From positions 28,406 through 92,405 of IMG/VR virus record IMGVR_UViG_3300008262_000017: 64,000 bases of DNA, one strand, 5' to 3'. Shown piece after piece: positions 55,659 through 64,000 of the stretch (the first letter of the stretch is position 1; each line of letters opens with the position of its first letter). Both the position numbers and the translations under genes were made by a program. Source of the stretch: a virus. The notes beneath the pieces are model-generated. The model worked only from the letters and a program-made list of their open reading frames with translations, made no database searches and was not told where the DNA came from.

Positions 55659-58600
55659 ATGAAATACCTTCGCAGACAAAATTTAAACGTAAACAATGTT
55701 TTAGACAACACCGTTTTACAAGGTGCCGACGGAAACATTGAATTAAATCCAACCCAAAAAGTTACTATCAACGGTGACTTAAATTTTGGTCCTGGATTTG
55801 CTATACCTGGGACCGAAGTTACAAATGTAATGTATGTAACATTAGACGGTGACGATAATAACGATGGGTTCGGTGAAGGACCTAATCAAGCTAAAAGAAC
55901 ATTAAAATCAGCGTTAGAAGCTGCTGAACAAGACACTACTATTTTTGTTCGTAGCGGAGAATACTACGAAGATAATCCTTTAAGAGTTCCTCCAAAAGTT
56001 AGTATTATTGGAGACAATTTAAGAAATGTTATCATTCGTCCATTAAATGGTCCAAAATCTGCCAACGTAACATTTGTTGAAAAAACTGATGAAATTGTTA
56101 CAATAACAACAGAATCGCCTCACGGACTAGTTGTAGGAGATCGATTAAGAGTTAGAGTGCAATTAGGATCAATTATAAATGCAACTAGTATAATTCCAGG
56201 AAACAGATATAGAGTTTTAACAGTAGGAGATACTGATTTTGTTGCAATAGGATCTAAAGCAAATCAAATTGGAGACATTTTTAAAGCAACTGATGTTGGT
56301 ACTGGAACTGGAACAGTACAGTGGGTTGAAGTAGACGATGACGATGTAAACATATTAGAAGTTCCGTCAACAACAACAATAACATATCGACAAGTAGGAA
56401 GTGATGTTGTAGGTATATCAGCTGTAGGAAAGATAAAATGGGCTCCTGATTTATTTTTAGTAAACAGTAGAGTCTATCTAGCTAACATGGTTTTTAAAGG
56501 ACTAGCAGCACCAGCTTACTGTTTAAACATTGACGATGACGCGATAGTTGACACAAGTCCTTATATTCAAAATTGTAGTAATATCAATGGGCCTTGGTTA
56601 AAGAACGGTGAAGAGTGGTTACCGTTTCAAACTACACAGCCGGATCTTAATGGAAATCCTATTAAAGGACCAAGGCCTTTAGTAGATAATGAAGTAGATC
56701 CTACGCAATTAGCAGTTTACGGTATCGATACTGAAGGTGCAGGCGGCGGCATGTTGATTGACGGCGATCGTTATAGTAGCGAAAGTCCGATCAAATCTAT
56801 GGTTGCAGATGCGTTCACTCAAGTAGCACAAGGAGCTATCGGATTCCATATTACCAACTTTGGTTATATGCAGTTGGTTTCATGTTTTTCAGTATTTTGT
56901 AAAAAAGGATTCTATACAACTAGAGGCGGATATCTATCAATAAGTAACTCTGTTATTGACTTTGGTGACGAAGGATTTGTTGCAGACGGTTACTATCCTG
57001 ACCCTTATGGTTCAGGATTAGTAACACAAGATTATTATGGAAGTGTAATTTCAACTACAGTAAGTTTTGCAGGCTCTGGCTATACTGGAATTCCTACGGT
57101 CTATATTGAGCCTCCTACTTCACCAGGTGGAATTCAAGCTGAAGCAACTGCAAGTATTGATCCTATACTAGGAATTGTTAATGCTATTAATATAGAAAAT
57201 GAAGGAAGCGGATACGATTTTACTCCTGCGTTAACTATATCAGGAGGCGGCGCATCTCAAAATGCTACTGGTTTTGCAAATTTAAGAAAAAATGAATCTA
57301 TTGTAGTTTCGCAATTATCTAATAAGCCACAAGTTGGTAGTGTAATGTTTTTAGAAAATGATCCTATTGCATACTATGTAACACAAGTTACTGAAGATAA
57401 TTTTACTTTTAAATACGATCAACAAAAATGCCGAAGAGATGTTGGAATAATTTTAGATGCAGCGTTAGCTGACGCAGTGCTTAATTCTAATTACAGAAGT
57501 ACAAGTGCCGGTCTATCTTACTTAAGAAGTTATTCTAGTAAAGTTACAAGTGCTCAAAAAGCACAAACTATAGCAGGTATAAACGAAGCTAAGGCACAAG
57601 CATTAGCCTTGATAACCGACCCTGCATCTCTTGTAAGTATAGCAGCCGGATTTAATATTGTAACTTCTATAATTGAATTTGGTTCCTCAGTAGCTCCAAC
57701 AATTGTTAATTTAGATCCTGTAACAAACGAACCTGGATATACCGAAGCATCAAAAATTTTACTTGCAAACAAACAATTTATTGAAGATGAAATTATATCT
57801 TGGATTAACAGCAATACTAATTTTTCTTACAACGAAGCTAAATGTAAAAGAGACGTTGAATTAATTATCAAAGCAGTGTTAAGCGACATTGTATTTGGTT
57901 CAAATTATCAAACAATAACAGCAGGACTAGCTTATTTAAGAAGTTATTCTTCAGTAGTAATAGCAAGCCAGAAGGCACAGACTGTCGCAGGATTATTAAA
58001 AGCAAGAGATATTGCTATTAGTTTAATAACAGATGTATCTGTCATTAGTGATATTACTCAACGTTTTCAAATAATTGTTGATTTAATCAACAACGGCAAT
58101 CCTGGATCTGCCCCTTCTACAATAATGCCTATACCTGCAGGTGCAGACTTAGGCTATGTTAATGCATCTCAACAATTAACTGTTAACAAATCATTTATTG
58201 TTGAAGAACTTATTAGTTATATCAATGATAATTTATCACCTTTGGCTATTCCTGGATATAATGAAACAACATGCAGAAGAGATGCTGGATATTTAATTGA
58301 TGCTATTAAATTTGATTTACTCTACGGTGGAAACAGTGCAACTGTAACAGCCGCAAATTCGTATATAAACGGAGCAGCCAATGTAGTAGGAAGTCAATTA
58401 CCAGAACATGCTGATGTTTACGGACACCTAAAAGATTTTATTGATAACATTATTTTAGCTGATACAGCCGGTTGGACTAAATCTGTCAGTAATACTGCAA
58501 CACAAAATACTAGTTCAGCTGGAGGGGGTTCAGGATTCTCAGCTTCTAAAGCTCAAGACCTTGTACAAATAATTATCGATGTTATTGATTCAAGTGTTGT

Positions 58601-61600
58601 CTTCAATGGATTACTTGTAGAACCAACTTATACATTGGGACAAAATTATACTTTTAAAAATGATGATAGGCTACTTATATTAGAAGATATAGAATTAATC
58701 AAATATAATACTATTCAATTTTTAAACTCTACCTATGGTAATTTTAGTTATGAAGAATCTACATGTAGAAGAGATATCAGATATATTGTAGACGCAATGT
58801 GCTATGATTTACTCTATGGCGGTAACAGTCAAACAGTAAATGCAGCATTATCGTATAAAGATGGTAGTGTAATTAGCGGAGAAATTGAAGAAACAAAAGC
58901 TGCATACGAATATTGGCAATCAATTATAGGAAAGATTTTAAAGAATCAAGTTGTTGATACAACTATAACTGGTCAAGTAACTAACTTACCAATAGGTTCC
59001 CCAATAGATCCAGAATTTCCAAGCAACTCTGCAGAAAATCTTTTACAAATAATTATAGATGTACTTGATAATGGTACAGGTTATATTCCTGTAAACCCAA
59101 TTCAACCAACTTATACAAATGGTGTTGCTAGCTTGTTAGTAGAAAGAAATAACATTCTTGCTGAAACACTAGCTATTCAAGAAAGTGTTATTGATTTTCT
59201 AAATACAACATACGGTGGATCATCGAGGGTGTTTACATTTCCTCGAGTTCTGTCAGTAGAAAGCGGAGTAGAACCTAGATTTCATAATGTAAGTACAATT
59301 AGTACAGCAAGTACAGCTTTAGAATATGTAGGATCTGGTGTAACATATAACGCACTTCCATTCTTTGGCGGTGAACCAATACCTAAAAAAGAACGTGTTG
59401 AAAGAAATTACGGTAGATGCTTTACGGTTTCTAGCGATCAAATAGGTAACTATCGAGTCGGTGAATTCTTTAAGATTAATGCCCTAAGCGGAGAAATAGA
59501 TTTATTTGCAGATCAACTAAACTTGTCTGGTATTTCAAGTCTTGGTCCATTTATTAGAGATGGTGTTCCTGTTGGTGTAGCAATAAGAGAAGTTAGCAAC
59601 AATGCAAACTTAATTTCTTCTACTGGAAGTGCGGATCCTAATACAGTTCCTACACAACCAGCAGTTCAAACTTATGTTGAAAATAGATATCTAAACAAAG
59701 TTGCTACAGGAGCTCAAACAGTAGAAAGTGATGTTGCGTTTATTAGGGATGTTGAAATTCGCGGAGCTGATTTAAACACTGATCAACTAACATTTAATTT
59801 ATTAAACACTACAGCAACAACTGTTAATGCGTTTGGCGATGCTACTACTATTGTAATTGGAGACTCTACTGGTACATTAACTATCAACAACAGCCAAGTT
59901 GTTTTAAACAGTACAACCTCTTTACAAATACCTGTAGGTGATAATAGTCAAAGACCAAGTCCTACCGCAGTAGGACAAATTAGATACAATAGCGAAACTT
60001 CTTCTTTTGAAGGATTTGGTCCAGGTGGATCATGGCGTAGTTTAGGCGGAGTTCGATCAGTTGATGGATTAACAGAAATTACTCCAGAATCTGCACCAGG
60101 TGCTAGCGATGACATTTTAAGATTTTATGTTGCTGATGTTGACAACGTTACAAGTAAATTAGTTGTAACATTAGACAACGAAAGTTTAATTATATTAAAT
60201 GACACTCAATCAACAGACAAAGACACTGGTGCATTGATTGTTGAAGGAGGCGTTGGTATTGAGAAAAACTTAAATGTTGGTGCAAATTTAACAGTTGATG
60301 TAGACGCTACAGTTACTGGGGATCTAGCAGTCAATGGAGGTGATCTTACTACTACTGCTGCAACATTTAATTTAATTGATGCTAATGCAACTACTGTAAA
60401 TTTTGGCGGTGATGCTACTGCTGTTAACATAGGCGCACCAACCGGGACTACCAGTGTTAAAAATAATCTTGAAATTCAAGGTACATCTTTAACTACTACG
60501 CAAACAACGTTTAATTTATTAGACACTACTACTACAACTGTAAATTTTGCAGGCGCAGGAACAGCAATTCATATTGGTTCTCCTGTCGGAACTACTACTA
60601 TAAAAAATAATTTAGAAGTAGACATTAACACTACTTTAGGTTTAGACACTGACAGTTTAAATATTATTAACGGTAAACTTACTGTAAACTTAAAAGATAA
60701 TGTAGCTGATATTTTTACAGTTAGGCAAGGTACTAACAACTATATTAAAATCAACACTGATGATAGTTTAGAAGTTATTACTTTTGGTGTATTGCCTAGA
60801 TACGAATTTTTAAATACTACTGATACAACTAGCATAACAGTAGCAAGCACAACATTTGCTGGCGGTGTTGGTATTGCTAAAAAGTTATTTGTAGGAACTG
60901 ATCTAAACGTTGCAAGTAATGCTACAATTGGCGATGCTGTAACTAATAGTCATTCGATAACAGGATCTGTATCAGTTACAGTTGCAGACGATACCTTAGC
61001 AGCATTTCAAATTAAAGAAAATTCTCTAGCATATTTTACAGTATCAACTACTAATAGCAGTGAAAATATTACATTTGAATCTACTCCTCAAATTAAGATT
61101 AATAATGTTACTGACAGCACTGACAAAGATACTGGAGCATTAGTTGTTGAAGGCGGAGTTGGAATTGAGAAAAACTTAAATGTTGGCGCAAATTTAACAG
61201 TTGATGTAGATGCTACAGTTACTGGAGATTTGGCAGTAAATGGCGGTGATTTAACTACTACTGCTACAACATTTAATTTAATTGATGCTAATGCAACTAC
61301 TGTAAATTTTGCAGGAGCAGCAACTACAATTGACATAGGTGCTAGTACCGGCACATTAACTATTAATAATACACAAGTTATTTTTAATAGCACAGATAGT
61401 ATTCAACTTCCTGTAGGTAATGTTGCACAAAGAGACTTAACACCAGTTCCTGGCCAAATTAGATACAATAGTGAACTTAGCAGTTTTGAAGGTTATGGTC
61501 CAGGAAATAACTGGGGAAGTTTGGGCGGAGTCAAAGATGTTGACGGAAATACATATATTATTCCTGAAACTGCACCTGCTGCTAACGAAAACATTTTATA

Positions 61601-61985
61601 TTTTTATAATAACGCAACGCAAACGTTAACTCTTGCTGAAACTCTATTTGATCTTAAAGTAGGAGTTGATGCTGTTATTAATAGTACTACTGCATCTACT
61701 ACTAAAACTACAGGAGCATTGGTTGTAGTTGGAGGAGTTGGAATAGGCGGAACAGTTAATGCCAATGAACTAACATTAACTACAGACTTAGAAGTTCAAT
61801 ATGGCGGCACCGGCCAAAGCACATTTACAGAAAACGGTGTTATCTATGGCAACAACGCCAGCGGTTTATTAGTAACCGCAGAAAGCAATCCTGGCTCAAA
61901 TGCAACAACAAGCTACGGCATATTAACTACAGATATAAATAATGTACCAGTCTGGACAGATGTCATAGACGGTGGTAGTTATTAA
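55659..61985 (+). CDS. Large tail fibre-like protein with beta-helix and repeats (2108 aa)
   Basis: An N-terminal beta-helix-like region (MYVTLDGDDNNDG near 60, then VRSGEYYEDNPLRVPPKVSI) resembles pectate-lyase-type folds common in phage fibres. GSGY modules follow near 475 and 515. Residues about 590-1180 hold four copies of a helical module starting C-x-R-D (TGC/TGT at about 57428, 57843, 58272 and 58765). The C-terminal 700 residues are beta repeats including a long internal duplication (60215-60420 with 61120-61325). Two GQIRYNSE...SFEGFGPG segments flank them. A hydrolase function is not shown; no catalytic residues were identified. Confidence 0.75.
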   Translation: MKYLRRQNLNVNNVLDNTVLQGADGNIELNPTQKVTINGDLNFGPGFAIPGTEVTNVMYVTLDGDDNNDGFGEGPNQAKRTLKSALEAAEQDTTIFVRSGEYYEDNPLRVPPKVSIIGDNLRNVIIRPLNGPKSANVTFVEKTDEIVTITTESPHGLVVGDRLRVRVQLGSIINATSIIPGNRYRVLTVGDTDFVAIGSKANQIGDIFKATDVGTGTGTVQWVEVDDDDVNILEVPSTTTITYRQVGSDVVGISAVGKIKWAPDLFLVNSRVYLANMVFKGLAAPAYCLNIDDDAIVDTSPYIQNCSNINGPWLKNGEEWLPFQTTQPDLNGNPIKGPRPLVDNEVDPTQLAVYGIDTEGAGGGMLIDGDRYSSESPIKSMVADAFTQVAQGAIGFHITNFGYMQLVSCFSVFCKKGFYTTRGGYLSISNSVIDFGDEGFVADGYYPDPYGSGLVTQDYYGSVISTTVSFAGSGYTGIPTVYIEPPTSPGGIQAEATASIDPILGIVNAINIENEGSGYDFTPALTISGGGASQNATGFANLRKNESIVVSQLSNKPQVGSVMFLENDPIAYYVTQVTEDNFTFKYDQQKCRRDVGIILDAALADAVLNSNYRSTSAGLSYLRSYSSKVTSAQKAQTIAGINEAKAQALALITDPASLVSIAAGFNIVTSIIEFGSSVAPTIVNLDPVTNEPGYTEASKILLANKQFIEDEIISWINSNTNFSYNEAKCKRDVELIIKAVLSDIVFGSNYQTITAGLAYLRSYSSVVIASQKAQTVAGLLKARDIAISLITDVSVISDITQRFQIIVDLINNGNPGSAPSTIMPIPAGADLGYVNASQQLTVNKSFIVEELISYINDNLSPLAIPGYNETTCRRDAGYLIDAIKFDLLYGGNSATVTAANSYINGAANVVGSQLPEHADVYGHLKDFIDNIILADTAGWTKSVSNTATQNTSSAGGGSGFSASKAQDLVQIIIDVIDSSVVFNGLLVEPTYTLGQNYTFKNDDRLLILEDIELIKYNTIQFLNSTYGNFSYEESTCRRDIRYIVDAMCYDLLYGGNSQTVNAALSYKDGSVISGEIEETKAAYEYWQSIIGKILKNQVVDTTITGQVTNLPIGSPIDPEFPSNSAENLLQIIIDVLDNGTGYIPVNPIQPTYTNGVASLLVERNNILAETLAIQESVIDFLNTTYGGSSRVFTFPRVLSVESGVEPRFHNVSTISTASTALEYVGSGVTYNALPFFGGEPIPKKERVERNYGRCFTVSSDQIGNYRVGEFFKINALSGEIDLFADQLNLSGISSLGPFIRDGVPVGVAIREVSNNANLISSTGSADPNTVPTQPAVQTYVENRYLNKVATGAQTVESDVAFIRDVEIRGADLNTDQLTFNLLNTTATTVNAFGDATTIVIGDSTGTLTINNSQVVLNSTTSLQIPVGDNSQRPSPTAVGQIRYNSETSSFEGFGPGGSWRSLGGVRSVDGLTEITPESAPGASDDILRFYVADVDNVTSKLVVTLDNESLIILNDTQSTDKDTGALIVEGGVGIEKNLNVGANLTVDVDATVTGDLAVNGGDLTTTAATFNLIDANATTVNFGGDATAVNIGAPTGTTSVKNNLEIQGTSLTTTQTTFNLLDTTTTTVNFAGAGTAIHIGSPVGTTTIKNNLEVDINTTLGLDTDSLNIINGKLTVNLKDNVADIFTVRQGTNNYIKINTDDSLEVITFGVLPRYEFLNTTDTTSITVASTTFAGGVGIAKKLFVGTDLNVASNATIGDAVTNSHSITGSVSVTVADDTLAAFQIKENSLAYFTVSTTNSSENITFESTPQIKINNVTDSTDKDTGALVVEGGVGIEKNLNVGANLTVDVDATVTGDLAVNGGDLTTTATTFNLIDANATTVNFAGAATTIDIGASTGTLTINNTQVIFNSTDSIQLPVGNVAQRDLTPVPGQIRYNSELSSFEGYGPGNNWGSLGGVKDVDGNTYIIPETAPAANENILYFYNNATQTLTLAETLFDLKVGVDAVINSTTASTTKTTGALVVVGGVGIGGTVNANELTLTTDLEVQYGGTGQSTFTENGVIYGNNASGLLVTAESNPGSNATTSYGILTTDINNVPVWTDVIDGGSY

Positions 61986-62022
61986 GGGCGGCAAGGAAAC
62001 TTGCCCTGACCCGCAGGGCGCC
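61986..62022 (+). promoter_or_regulatory. Two-stem RNA element between fibre genes
   Basis: Immediately after the stop codon lies GGCAAG-GAAA-CTTGCC (61990-62005), a perfect 6-bp stem with a GNRA tetraloop, overlapping a possible GCCCT/AGGGC stem (62003-62007 with 62015-62019). The 72-nt gap is GC-rich in an AT-rich genome. No U-run follows, so it is not a typical terminator; an mRNA-stabilising or processing structure is possible. Confidence 0.45.
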
Positions 62023-62057
62023 AAAAGGCTTGACCCAACCCTATATAGGACAGTAGA

Positions 62058-64000
62058 ATGGCAAGTAAAATTAAACACAAACGTTCCAGTGTAGCTGGAA
62101 GAGTCCCAGTAGCCGCAGATCTAGAAGCCGGCGAACTAGCATTAAACACAAACGACGGTAAAGTTTATCTTAAAAAAGATAACGATGATATTTTAGATAT
62201 TACTTCAACTATCTTTAAAAACGATTCTAACGCAACAATATCTGACACCGGCGGTAACGGTCAATTTAATGTAACTATAGACGGAGATTCTAAATTTACA
62301 ATATCTGCTCAGCAGAATTTATTAGATCAAACAACAACAGTTGAAAATGCTAATGAAATAAGATTTAAAGAAGCCACAACTAACGGTCAAAACTATGTAG
62401 GTGTTAAAGCCCCTGAAAATTTACCAAACAGTTACACTTTAAATTTACCACAGATTAACGGAACTTTAGGTCAAACATTAAGCACTGATGGAGCTGGTAA
62501 TTTATTATGGAGTGACCCTGATTTATTTGGAGGAAACAGAATTTATGTTTCTTCAGCAAAAGGAAATGATGCAAACGACGGTATAACTGCACCTGTACAA
62601 ACTGTTAAACGTGCGTGTCAAATCGCATCAGGTTATGTTTATTCTCCAACAAATATTTTTAATGAAGAAATCTGCTCACGTGACGTAGGTTTAATTATTG
62701 ATGCATTAGGTTACGATTTAATCTATGGATCAAATTGGCAAAGTGTCAAAGCAGGATTAATGTACTATAATTCTGTTGCATCTGAAGTGTTGACAAGTCA
62801 AAAAACTCTAACACTAAATGCTTTAAATTATTTAAAAACACAAGTTGTAGATACTCAAGTAGTAAGTTCTGCAGAAGCAACTTTAATTAACGATCGAACT
62901 TTAGAAATTATTGACATTTTTAATAATGGAACCGCAGCAGCTGATGCTATAACTATGCCAAGTCCTGCAGGTGCTGTAGCAGGATACACTAATGCTAAAA
63001 ATCTTTTATTAGCAAACGTTGACTTTATTGCAGATGAAGTAATCAGTTGGGTTAATTTTCAAATTACAAACAATATTGCACCGTTTGTTGGATTTACTTA
63101 TGACTCAGTTGCTTGCCGCAGAGACGCAAGATATATTGTTTTTAGCGTAGCATATGATTTAATATATGGCGGAAACAGCCAATCAGTTGACGCAGGTTTA
63201 AAATATTTTGACGGACTAGGTGACGCAGTTACTTCTTTCATTGTAGGTCAAGAAACACAAACTGTAGCAGCGCAACAAAGAGCAAAGTTTGTAGCACAAC
63301 AAGTTGCACAAAGTTTAACAAGCTGGACAAAATATACAGCTCTAACTCAAATTACTGGTACTGCGGGAAGCACTGATGCTGCAACTCAAATTGGTGTTCT
63401 ATATGATATAATTTCAAATATTGTAACAAACGGACCTGCTGGTGCTCCAGCAATACTATTACCAAGCGAATTAGTAGATCCGCAATTAGATGCTGCAAGA
63501 ACTACGCTGTTAGCCAGCAAAGTAGAAATTCAGACTCGAGTAGTTGCGTTTGCAAGCGATTACAGACCTAACGGAGTCAAGTATGCTATTGTAGTTGCGG
63601 CAGGTGAATACTACGAAGATAATCCGATGATTATTCCTGACAACGTGTCTGTACTAGGTGACGGTTTACGTACTTGTATTATGCGACCATTGAACGCAAA
63701 CAAAGATATGTTGCGTGTAAGAACTGGTTGCTACTTTAACGAATTTACTTTTAGAGACGGTGTAGTAAATGGAGTTCCTACATATACATTTGACTATTCT
63801 GTAGCATTTGACAATGCCGCAGATAAAACAACAAGTCGAATAGGTTATGTAAACTTACCAGTATCTAAGCCAGTTATTAACGTGTCACCGTTTATTCAGA
63901 ACGTGTCTTTGATTTCATTCTTAGGCGGCAACGGTGTATTGGTAGATGGTAACTTAGTTCAAACTCCTAACCAGTCAACTGTGCCAATCGAATCTGAAAA
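62058..64000 (+). CDS. Tail fibre-like protein, paralog of the 2108-aa protein (partial, 647 codons)
   Basis: The frame is open from the ATG at 62058 to the window end. The start (VAADLEAGELALNTNDGKVYLKK) is a common phage fibre N-terminal motif. It then has IYVSSAKGNDANDG, two C-x-R-D helical modules (at about 62672 and 63114) and a beta-helix segment AAGEYYEDNPMIIPDNVSVL very like that of the preceding protein, including a following RPLN. The order of modules differs: here the helical modules lie between the two beta-helix parts. TAGGACAG precedes the ATG. The C-terminus lies beyond the window. Confidence 0.8.
   Translation, partial: MASKIKHKRSSVAGRVPVAADLEAGELALNTNDGKVYLKKDNDDILDITSTIFKNDSNATISDTGGNGQFNVTIDGDSKFTISAQQNLLDQTTTVENANEIRFKEATTNGQNYVGVKAPENLPNSYTLNLPQINGTLGQTLSTDGAGNLLWSDPDLFGGNRIYVSSAKGNDANDGITAPVQTVKRACQIASGYVYSPTNIFNEEICSRDVGLIIDALGYDLIYGSNWQSVKAGLMYYNSVASEVLTSQKTLTLNALNYLKTQVVDTQVVSSAEATLINDRTLEIIDIFNNGTAAADAITMPSPAGAVAGYTNAKNLLLANVDFIADEVISWVNFQITNNIAPFVGFTYDSVACRRDARYIVFSVAYDLIYGGNSQSVDAGLKYFDGLGDAVTSFIVGQETQTVAAQQRAKFVAQQVAQSLTSWTKYTALTQITGTAGSTDAATQIGVLYDIISNIVTNGPAGAPAILLPSELVDPQLDAARTTLLASKVEIQTRVVAFASDYRPNGVKYAIVVAAGEYYEDNPMIIPDNVSVLGDGLRTCIMRPLNANKDMLRVRTGCYFNEFTFRDGVVNGVPTYTFDYSVAFDNAADKTTSRIGYVNLPVSKPVINVSPFIQNVSLISFLGGNGVLVDGNLVQTPNQSTVPIESE

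Noticed and set aside
1-64000. CRISPR array, rRNA, tRNA, insertion sequence or integrase
   Set aside because: No regularly spaced repeats, cloverleaf with a proper T-arm, rRNA motifs, transposase or recombinase was seen on either strand.

Overview
This window looks like part of a marine T4-like myovirus genome. It is AT-rich and densely packed, and it carries the T4-type baseplate (gp6, gp25, gp5, gp53, a gp48/54-like cap, gp26), capsid (gp20, gp21, gp22, gp23) and recombination/late-transcription (gp46, gp47, gp55) genes in the compact forms typical of cyanophage and pelagiphage relatives. No photosynthesis gene and no tRNA was recognised. The host cannot be fixed from this window; a SAR11-like or other marine bacterium is an inference.

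Layout. (1) Positions 1-5751, minus strand: one tightly overlapping operon of two tandem radical-SAM enzymes, three GT-A-like glycosyltransferases and two unknown proteins. A near-consensus host sigma-70 promoter embedded in a terminator hairpin drives it. (2) 5821-36971, minus strand: the late tail/baseplate block. Read in the direction of transcription it runs gp48/54-like, gp53, a hub-like 668-aa protein, gp5 spike, gp25, gp6, a giant 4588-aa structural protein, a 203-aa protein, three paralogous fibre/collar proteins and a 353-aa protein. (3) 37000-41399, plus strand: an early/middle operon behind a perfect TTGACA-17-TATAAT promoter: gp55, gp47, gp46, an 82-aa protein and a GIY-YIG nuclease. 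(4) 41400-41914: the only long gap, with relatively GC-rich, hairpin-rich sequence that may be a structured RNA. (5) 41915-42934 plus strand and 42931-43982 minus strand: a membrane-spanning putative virion protein facing a small gene and gp26. (6) 44041-53245, plus strand: tape-measure-like protein, portal, two small core genes, protease, scaffold and major capsid protein, closed by a textbook terminator. (7) 53399-64000, plus strand: a second set of fibre-like proteins, the last cut by the window end.

How it works together. The early genes carry host-type promoters. gp55 would then direct host RNA polymerase to late promoters; eight T4-like sites (AATAAATA, GATAAATA, TATAAATA, TGTAAATA) lie 15-90 nt before structural genes, and two of them are back to back at 43994-44015. 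The most unusual items are the promoter-in-terminator switch before the sugar/radical-SAM operon, the possible structured RNA, the giant structural protein with an FG-GAP-like propeller, and a Cys-x-Arg-Asp repeat module spread over two fibre proteins.
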